Positions 5,070-9,603 of a DNA stretch of 9,603 bases are shown here, in pieces. The first letter of the stretch is position 1, and the number at the start of each line of letters is the position of its first letter. The DNA comes from an uncultured Bacilli bacterium (GTDB taxonomy: Bacteria > Bacillota_I > Bacilli_A > RF39 > UBA660). Both the position numbers and the translations under genes were made by a program. The notes under the pieces were generated by a model. The model was not told where the DNA came from, made no database searches, and saw only the letters and a list, made by a program, of their open reading frames with translations. The stretch lies in the NCBI GenBank assembly GCA_934096105.1, contig CAKOLH010000032.1, forward strand, positions 1 through 9,603, given 5' to 3'.

Positions 5070-6292
5070 TTTATTTGTTCCTCTATTCTTAGAAGTCTAT
5101 TATATTTTGATAGACGTTCTCCTCTTGACATTGAGCCTGTTTTTATTTGGCCTAGATTTAGTCCTACGGCAAAATCTGATATGTAGTTATCTTCTGTTTC
5201 ACCGCTACGATGGGATATTATTGTTTTATAGTTATTTTCTTTTGCTAGCTCTATTGTTTCTAGGGTTTCAGTTACTGTACCTATTTGATTTAATTTTAGT
5301 AGGATAGCATTTGCTATGCCTAGATCTATACCTTTTTGTAATAGTTTTTTATTGGTTACGAATAGGTCATCTCCGACTAATTGAATATTTGATAGTCTAT
5401 TTGTTAATAGTTTCCAGCCTTCAAAGTCTTCTTCAGCCATACCATCCTCTATTGAGATTATATGATATTTATCTACTAATTTTTCATAATAACTGGTTAA
5501 TTCTTCTCTAGTGTATTCTTTTCCTTCAAGTAAGTATGTATCTTTTTCTTCATCATAGAACTCTGATGCTGCAACATCTAGAGCTATATTTATATCTTTA
5601 CCTAGAATGTATCCTGATTTAGTTATAGCTTCTTCAATTAAGTCTAGAGCTTCTTCGGCATCCTCTATTAAAGGGGCAAAACCGCCTTCATCACCTACTC
5701 CACAAAGTAAATCTTTTTCTTTTAGGATACTCTTTAGGGTATTGAATACTTCTGAACCCATTCTTAGATTTTCTTTATATTCTTCTTTATTTGGTACTAT
5801 CATGAATTCTTGGAAATCTAATTTGTTACTAGCATGAGCTCCACCATTTAGGATATTCATCATACATTTTGGCATACTATATTCTTTACCTAGATATTCA
5901 TATAATTCTAAGCCTTTGTATTTAGCGGCAGCTTTTAGATTGGCTAGAGATACTCCTAGTATGGCATTAGCTCCTAGTACTGATTTATTATCTGTACCAT
6001 CTAATTCTAACATAATATTATCTATTTCTTTTTGATTTAAACTATCTTTACCAATTAGACTTGGTTTTATAATATTATTTACATTAGATACTGCTTTTAA
6101 TACTCCTTTTCCATGATATCTATTTTTATCGTTATCTCTTAATTCTAAGGCTTCATTTTTACCAGTAGAGGCTCCACTTGGTACTGAAGCTACTCCGATT
6201 ATTCCTGATTCTAGAGTTACTTCTACTTCTACTGTAGGATTCCCTCTTGAATCTAATATTTCTCTTGCGTATATATTTTTTATTTTGCTCAT
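5066..6292 (-). CDS. eno: Enolase
   Basis: Enolase interconverts 2-phosphoglycerate and phosphoenolpyruvate in glycolysis, using Mg2+ in the cytoplasm. The catalytic set is present: His153 in GGAHASN, the acid/base Glu202 in GVGDEGGFAP, metal ligands Asp239 (ALDVAASEF), Glu282 (IEDGMAEED) and the VGDDLFVTN aspartate (308-309), and the base Lys333 in LLKLNQIGT. Further on are HRSGETED (361-368) and IKTGSMSRGERLSKYNRLLR (383-402). The start MSKIKNIYAREILDSRGNPT is canonical, with GGAGGA just upstream. At 408 residues it is shorter than the usual 420-435: it stops at LLRIEEQIK and lacks the C-terminal segment that normally follows RIEE(E)L. The stop overlaps the start of a lipoprotein gene. The active site lies upstream of the lost tail, so the enzyme is probably functional. 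It has its own promoter and a very short leader. Confidence 0.97.
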   Translation of the reverse strand: MSKIKNIYAREILDSRGNPTVEVEVTLESGIIGVASVPSGASTGKNEALELRDNDKNRYHGKGVLKAVSNVNNIIKPSLIGKDSLNQKEIDNIMLELDGTDNKSVLGANAILGVSLANLKAAAKYKGLELYEYLGKEYSMPKCMMNILNGGAHASNKLDFQEFMIVPNKEEYKENLRMGSEVFNTLKSILKEKDLLCGVGDEGGFAPLIEDAEEALDLIEEAITKSGYILGKDINIALDVAASEFYDEEKDTYLLEGKEYTREELTSYYEKLVDKYHIISIEDGMAEEDFEGWKLLTNRLSNIQLVGDDLFVTNKKLLQKGIDLGIANAILLKLNQIGTVTETLETIELAKENNYKTIISHRSGETEDNYISDFAVGLNLGQIKTGSMSRGERLSKYNRLLRIEEQIK

Positions 6293-6310
6293 ATTTTATC
6301 CTCCATAATT

Positions 6311-6339
6311 ATTATAAAATATATGTCAAAAAAAGTAAA
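6311..6339 (-). promoter_or_regulatory. eno promoter
   Basis: On the minus strand, TTTACT (6334-6339), a 17-bp spacer and a perfect TATAAT (6311-6316) are present, with the start predicted near 6304. That places the first transcribed bases on the GGAGGA ribosome binding site (6299-6304). A TTGACA-like string at 6325-6330 is only 8 bp from the -10 and is not used as a -35. Confidence 0.55.
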
Positions 6340-6340
6340 G

Positions 6341-6362
6341 AAAAAAAGAACACTTGGTTCTT
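6341..6362 (-). terminator. Terminator of the rpsP-khpA operon
   Basis: On the minus strand the short stem AAGAAC/GTTCTT (6357-6362 with 6346-6351, 5-nt loop) starts at the khpA stop codon. It is followed by a run of T (6341-6347). The 6-bp stem is weak, so some read-through into eno is possible. Confidence 0.5.
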
Positions 6363-6612
6363 AATAAGAGTCTACATTTATTTTAACTAATTTGTTATCT
6401 TTATTAAATGAAGCTGCTTGAACTATGGTTCTAATTGAATTTATTGTTTTACCACTATGACCTATTACTTTAGGCATATCTTCACTAGATACCATTACTT
6501 CAATTAATACTGTGTTATCTTCATCTGATTCGAACTCTTTTACTGATACTGATTCGCTATCATTTACTAATCCTTTAATGATTAGTTCTGTTAAACTTAC
6601 TAAATCGTTCAT
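6361..6612 (-). CDS. khpA: KH-domain RNA-binding protein KhpA
   Basis: This 83-residue protein is a single KH domain of the KhpA/YlqC type. The nucleic-acid-binding loop is seen as VIGHSGKTINSIRTIV (residues 49-64), with GHSG (51-54) as the GxxG motif. In Streptococcus and related bacteria KhpA pairs with KhpB/EloR, binds RNA and influences cell elongation and division; it is cytoplasmic and septum-associated in some species. The gene follows rpsP, its customary partner in Firmicutes. Its ATG overlaps the rpsP stop (TAATG), so it is probably translationally coupled. The residue after the first Gly of GxxG is His rather than the more common Lys or Arg, a mild variation. Confidence 0.9.
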   Translation of the reverse strand: MNDLVSLTELIIKGLVNDSESVSVKEFESDEDNTVLIEVMVSSEDMPKVIGHSGKTINSIRTIVQAASFNKDNKLVKINVDSY

Positions 6613-6884
6613 TATTTACCTTGCTTTTCTTCATGGAATTCTTTCATGATTCCTGCTTTACTAAATAAATTCTTTACTGTATCAGTAGGTATAGCTCCTT
6701 TTCTAAGCCATTCTTTTGCAGCTTCTTTATCTATATTGATTTCAGCTGGTGTAGTTAATGGATTGTATGTTCCTATTTTTTCTACGATTCTACCATCTCT
6801 TGGACTTCTTGAATCTGCAACTACTACACGATAAAATGGTGCTTTCTTTGCTCCCATTCTTGTTAATCTTATTTTTACTGCCAT
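6612..6884 (-). CDS. rpsP: 30S ribosomal protein S16
   Basis: The 90-residue protein is the normal size for bacterial S16 and begins with the canonical MAVKIRLTRMGAKKAPFYRVVVADSRSPRDGR, continuing through IEKIGTYNPL-like and AKEWLRKGAIPTDTV-like segments. S16 binds 16S rRNA early in 30S assembly. The ATG at 6884 is supported by GAGGG about six bases upstream and a good promoter (6909-6937). It is the first gene of a two-gene operon with khpA. The rimM, trmD and rplS genes that often follow in Firmicutes are absent, and ffh is not upstream. Codon use matches the surroundings. Confidence 0.97.
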   Translation of the reverse strand: MAVKIRLTRMGAKKAPFYRVVVADSRSPRDGRIVEKIGTYNPLTTPAEINIDKEAAKEWLRKGAIPTDTVKNLFSKAGIMKEFHEEKQGK

Positions 6885-6908
6885 CTTTATCCCTCGCTTT
6901 CATTTAGT

Positions 6909-6937
6909 ATTTTAACACAAAAAAAATATACTGTCAA
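6909..6937 (-). promoter_or_regulatory. rpsP promoter
   Basis: A perfect TTGACA (6932-6937), a 17-bp spacer and TAAAAT (6909-6914) lie on the minus strand, with the start predicted near 6902. The -35 and most of the spacer are also part of the upstream operon's terminator (stem arm and T run). Confidence 0.7.
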
Positions 6938-6958
6938 CCATTTTTTGTTACAGTATAT
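6919..6958 (-). terminator. Terminator of the secreted-protein operon, overlapping the rpsP promoter
   Basis: On the minus strand a 9-bp stem (ATATACTGT, 6950-6958, with ACAGTATAT, 6926-6934) is extended by three inner pairs past one bulged base. It is followed by eight T (6919-6926). It begins right after the stop codon at 6960-6962. Confidence 0.75.
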
Positions 6959-6959
6959 A

Positions 6960-7580
6960 TTATGTTGTTAAATTAGCTTCTAGTACATCTCCACTGATAG
7001 CTTCAAATCCTACTACTCCAGAATAATTCTTTGAATAATCTGCTGTTTGCATAGTATTTGTTTCTGTTATCCACATTACTAGATAATATTCTATATTAGT
7101 ACTATTTATTGTGGTATTTATATTATTTGAGCCTTTTTTGAAGTATACTTTTTGATTTGCTGTTAATGATGGTGTTAAGACATCGGTTACAGCATTATAG
7201 TTAGTATCATATATTTGATATTTTAAATTACCTGTTGTATAAGTTGTACTACTTGTTTTTAGATAACCACTTAATGTAAATGAACTACCTGTATTACTTA
7301 AAGTTAATTTGTATAGTGAACATACTTCATAGTTATTTTTATCTATACATTTATTAGTATTTTTTATTGAAGTTACTACTAGTGAATCTTTTAGTGGTAC
7401 CATGTTGGTAGATTTATGTACTGTAGTTAAGGCTAGTTTTACATTAAAGTCTGCTGTTTTTCCTGAAACATCAGTTGTATTTTCACTTGATGCTATAAGA
7501 TAAGCAAAGGTTGTACCTGTAGTTACTACGATTACAATAGCTAGAACTAAACATATTGAACTAAATAGTTTTTGTTTCAT
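6960..7580 (-). CDS. Secreted TasA/CalY-like protein with SipW-type signal peptide (paralog A)
   Basis: This 206-residue exported protein has a signal peptide (residues 1-27) with a long hydrophobic core and the end TGTTFAYLIAS. This is the shape of SipW-dependent signal peptides, as in TasA and CalY/camelysin proteins. The mature part is Thr/Ser/Asn-rich and looks beta-rich. It holds a C-x8-C pair (Cys78 and Cys87) in CIDKNNYEVCSLYKLTLSN, shared with the gene upstream, then a YYLVMWITE strand and the ending GVVGFEAISGDVLEA. Family membership (biofilm fibre or camelysin fold) is inferred from signal type and architecture, not from a clear motif. The start at 7580 is chosen because a perfect AGGAGGTG (7588-7595) precedes it; the in-frame GTG at 7589 lies inside that ribosome binding site. 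The gene begins one base after the stop of paralog B, so the two are coupled. No SipW peptidase gene is in the window. Confidence 0.68.
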   Translation of the reverse strand: MKQKLFSSICLVLAIVIVVTTGTTFAYLIASSENTTDVSGKTADFNVKLALTTVHKSTNMVPLKDSLVVTSIKNTNKCIDKNNYEVCSLYKLTLSNTGSSFTLSGYLKTSSTTYTTGNLKYQIYDTNYNAVTDVLTPSLTANQKVYFKKGSNNINTTINSTNIEYYLVMWITETNTMQTADYSKNYSGVVGFEAISGDVLEANLTT

Positions 7581-7581
7581 A

Positions 7582-8259
7582 CTAGACACCTCCTAGATGG
7601 GAGATGCTATTACTACTATCTTCATAGCCTTCTACAGTAGCGGTTAGTCTACCTCCTGTTACTGAACTAAATGTTATTACAGCAGAAAAACTACCACCAG
7701 CATCTATATCATTTTGATCTTCTTCTAAATTTGTTAACCATATTATTAATTTAAACTTTCTTGAAGTACTACTTAATTCTGTAGCATCTCCTAATAAGAA
7801 GTGTTCTCCTAATGGTAAATCTTTTGTTTCTCCATTTGGTACACTGGTTTTACTTAAATATATATTATCGTTTTCATCTAATATCATATAACTTAGATTT
7901 TCTATTTTACTTACATTAAAATCTATTTTACCTATAACATCTTGACTTTTATTGAAGTTATATACTTCAAATTCATATAATGAACATGCTCCATTACCAT
8001 AGTCATCTATACAATTTTGTTTATATGCTGTCATTATATCGCTATCATTAGTAGGAATTAATTTATGTCCTGTACTAAGTGCGGATACACTAAGGCCTAG
8101 TCTTACTTTACCTGCCTCTACTGCTAGGGCATTCATTTTACTCATATTTCTTGTACTAAAATATGAGAATGTTGCTCCTATTAATAGTATAAGAGTACTG
8201 AATATTGTAGTAATTAGTAAAAAGATATTTACTTTATTTTGTTTTATATCTTGTTTCAT
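7582..8259 (-). CDS. Secreted TasA/CalY-like protein with SipW-type signal peptide (paralog B)
   Basis: This 225-residue exported protein has a positively charged start (MKQDIKQNK), a hydrophobic core (residues 11-29) and the end GATFSYFSTRN, a SipW-type signal or signal anchor. The mature region carries CIDDYGNGACSLYEFEVYN, with a C-x8-C pair (Cys83 and Cys92) matching paralog A. The strand RKFKLIIWLTNLE matches YYLVMWITE of A, and the ending FSAVITFSSVTGGRLTA is also similar. The two are diverged tandem duplicates, presumably co-secreted. An extended frame begins at a TTG at 8313, but that TTG is the -35 of a promoter (8285-8313). The ATG at 8259 is therefore taken as the start, with AAGGA 11 bases upstream. 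It is first in a two-gene operon. Function is unknown; a matrix or fibre component or a surface antigen is plausible. Confidence 0.66.
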   Translation of the reverse strand: MKQDIKQNKVNIFLLITTIFSTLILLIGATFSYFSTRNMSKMNALAVEAGKVRLGLSVSALSTGHKLIPTNDSDIMTAYKQNCIDDYGNGACSLYEFEVYNFNKSQDVIGKIDFNVSKIENLSYMILDENDNIYLSKTSVPNGETKDLPLGEHFLLGDATELSSTSRKFKLIIWLTNLEEDQNDIDAGGSFSAVITFSSVTGGRLTATVEGYEDSSNSISHLGGV

Positions 8260-8284
8260 ATACCGACCATTCCTTACTATAAAT

Positions 8285-8313
8285 ATAATATCAAATATTT
8301 TGTTTTTTTTCAA
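8285..8313 (-). promoter_or_regulatory. Promoter of the secreted-protein operon
   Basis: On the minus strand, TTGAAA (8308-8313), a 17-bp spacer and TATTAT (8285-8290) are present, with the start predicted near 8278, just upstream of AAGGA (8271-8275). The hairpin element begins 17 bp upstream of the -35, with A-rich DNA between that could serve as an UP element. Confidence 0.6.
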
Positions 8314-8330
8314 GTAATTTATTTATTTTT

Positions 8331-8414
8331 TTCACTTTAATTCTAGGGTATTAAAGTGCTATTATTAGCCTAAAGTCTAATAATAGTGTATCTACATACC
8401 TATTATATATAAGC
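8331..8414. repeat. Two-hairpin intergenic element, copy 2
   Basis: This is the second copy of the element at 79-163, in the same orientation. The first stem and its loop are identical. The second 10-bp stem is kept (8359-8368 with 8377-8386), with one G-C pair of copy 1 replaced by an A-T pair at 8361/8384 and loop changes. The third small stem is weaker. The conserved AT-rich tail ends at 8414. It lies 42 bp past the stop of the leucine-rich repeat gene and 17 bp upstream of the -35 of the secreted-protein operon. Confidence 0.75.
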
Positions 8415-8455
8415 ATAATCTATATATTAAAAGAAAGATATTAGTTATACCTCTC

Positions 8456-9603
8456 TTAGTTATTGCTTTTATATGTTAAATATCCGGTAGTATAATTAGC
8501 CATAGTTACATCTGTTTTAGTACCATCATATGGTACTGCCCCTTGTAGAGAATTACATCCCAGAAACATCATTGAATAATTAGTAACTTTGCTAGTATTC
8601 CATAAATCAGATACATATATCGTTTTTAATTTATTACTTCTGATACTTCTAAAAATAATTGCCATATTAGTAACATTACTTGTATCAAAACTAGATAAAT
8701 CTAAAGTTTCTAATGAACCATGATTATTAAACATTTGATACATAGTAGTTACCTTGCTTGTATTAAAGCTAGATAAATTTAAATTTACTAATGAATGGCA
8801 GTCACTAAACATCAGATCCATTTTTGTTACACTGCTTGTGTCAAAGTTTGATAGATTTAAATTAGTTATCGATGTGCAGCCATTAAACATTCCTGCCATT
8901 GTTGTCACTTTTGATGTGTCAAGCTTCGATACATCTAATTCTTTTAAACTTGAACAGTTACTGAACATTTGCACCATACTAGTAACATTGCTTGTATTGA
9001 AACTAGATAGATTAATACTTTCTAGTTTAGAGCAGCCATAAAACATATAATACATCGTTGTTGCACTTGCAGTATTAAAATTGGATAAATCTAAAGTAGT
9101 GAGACTAGTACAACTACTAAACATATTACTAAAATTAGTTACTTTTGATGTATCAAAACTACTTATGTTTAAATTAGATAAATTAGTGCAAGCATTAAAT
9201 ATGCCACTCATGTTATTAACATTACTAGTATTAAAACTTGATAAATCCAGAGTTGTTAATGAACTGCATCCAGTAAACATTTGTTGCATATTAGTTACAT
9301 TTTTGGTATTAAAATTAGATAAATCTAATGATGTTAGGCCGGAGCAACCTTCAAACATATCTGCCATTATTGTTACATTAGATGTATCAAAACTGGATAC
9401 ATCTAATGATGTTAAGCTTGAACAACCTCTAAACATATCACCCATTAATTTCACTTTTGAAGTATTAAATGAACTTACATTTAATTTTTTTAATGACTTG
9501 CAATTTCTAAACATTCCGCCATAACCCCAACTACCTGGATTACCCATCGATGTTACATTTGATGTATCAAAATTAGATAAGTCTAATTCTGTTATGTTAG
9601 AAC
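8456..9603 (-). CDS. BspA-type (DUF285) leucine-rich repeat surface protein, N-terminus outside the window
   Basis: The reading frame is open to the right edge, so only the last 381 residues are seen. An internal ATG at 9547 begins mid-repeat and is not the true start. The sequence is built almost wholly of 26-residue repeats with the consensus L..LDLSSFNTS.VT.M..MF..CSS, the DUF285/bacterial surface protein 26-residue repeat type found in BspA-like and Listeria-type surface proteins. About 13 units are visible. The first visible unit has an insertion (GNPGSWGYG) between the VTSM and MF parts, and the last two run 27-28 residues. It closes with a cap ending ANYTTGYLTYKSNN. No LPXTG motif or C-terminal membrane helix is present, so anchoring, if any, must be at the unseen N-terminus. 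Such proteins commonly act in adhesion. Downstream is the hairpin element; I see no clear intrinsic terminator. Confidence 0.9.
   Translation of the reverse strand, partial: SNITELDLSNFDTSNVTSMGNPGSWGYGGMFRNCKSLKKLNVSSFNTSKVKLMGDMFRGCSSLTSLDVSSFDTSNVTIMADMFEGCSGLTSLDLSNFNTKNVTNMQQMFTGCSSLTTLDLSSFNTSNVNNMSGIFNACTNLSNLNISSFDTSKVTNFSNMFSSCTSLTTLDLSNFNTASATTMYYMFYGCSKLESINLSSFNTSNVTSMVQMFSNCSSLKELDVSKLDTSKVTTMAGMFNGCTSITNLNLSNFDTSSVTKMDLMFSDCHSLVNLNLSSFNTSKVTTMYQMFNNHGSLETLDLSSFDTSNVTNMAIIFRSIRSNKLKTIYVSDLWNTSKVTNYSMMFLGCNSLQGAVPYDGTKTDVTMANYTTGYLTYKSNN
8549..9603 (-). repeat. Tandem 78-bp coding repeats (26-residue LRR units)
   Basis: Ten units from 9493 down to 8714 keep exact 78-bp spacing. 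They are followed by units of 84 and 81 bp, and preceded by one longer unit that crosses the window edge. The bases vary between units while the Leu, Phe, Thr, Met and Cys positions stay. Because of the periodicity the opposite strand has long open frames that are not genes. Confidence 0.9.

Noticed and set aside
8260..8313. Longer N-terminus for the secreted protein B from a TTG at 8313
   Set aside because: The TTG forms the -35 of a good promoter whose start would lie downstream of it, no ribosome binding site precedes it, and the added residues spoil a normal signal peptide.
8754..9524. Plus-strand open frames of 95 and 147 codons over the leucine-rich repeat gene
   Set aside because: They are the reverse complement of the 78-bp repeats; periodic sequence without stops on the opposite strand explains them, and they have no ribosome binding sites or promoters.

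Overview
The window is very AT-rich DNA, coding on both strands, with the standard bacterial code: TGA terminates yigZ and eno, and tryptophan is TGG, so this is not the Mycoplasma code. Gram-positive features (GGAGG-type ribosome binding sites, sigma-A-like promoters with 17-bp spacers, a Cse60-type sporulation protein, SipW/TasA-style secreted proteins, a lipobox lipoprotein and a DUF285/BspA leucine-rich surface protein) suggest an uncultured, probably gut-associated, low-GC Firmicute (Bacilli, perhaps near the RF39/Erysipelotrichia-like groups). This placement is inference; there is no rRNA to confirm it.

Left part (1-2760). The first 384 bases hold no protein gene. They carry a leftward promoter for a gene outside the window, one copy of an 85-bp two-hairpin element, and a rightward promoter driving an unusually GC-rich RNA of about 70 nt that ends in an intrinsic terminator. 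After a separate promoter comes an IMPACT/YigZ-family gene (+), then convergent trpS (-). trpS diverges from a PF06541-family membrane protein gene (+) through back-to-back promoters only 4 bp apart.

Middle (2766-6900), all on the minus strand. Reading in the direction of transcription, the order is rpsP-khpA, then eno with a translationally coupled lipoprotein, then a Cse60-like small gene just behind a terminator hairpin, then a Wzx-like flippase gene. Apart from cse60, the units have their own compact promoters. Most predicted transcripts start within about 9-19 nt of the start codon, so the mRNA begins at or just before the Shine-Dalgarno sequence.

Right part (6960-9603), also minus strand. 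A surface-protein region contains a partial DUF285 leucine-rich repeat protein, which enters from beyond the right edge. It is followed by a second copy of the hairpin element and a two-gene operon of paralogous secreted proteins that share a C-x8-C motif and SipW-type signal peptides. The operon's terminator is physically merged with the -35 region of the rpsP promoter.

The least explained signals are the duplicated hairpin element, which lies 17-18 bp upstream of a leftward promoter at both sites and shows a paired base change between copies; the small RNA at about 235-306; and the paired secreted proteins. Start codons were reassigned for three genes (cse60-like and both secreted proteins) because the longest open frames begin inside a terminator, inside a Shine-Dalgarno sequence or on a promoter -35.
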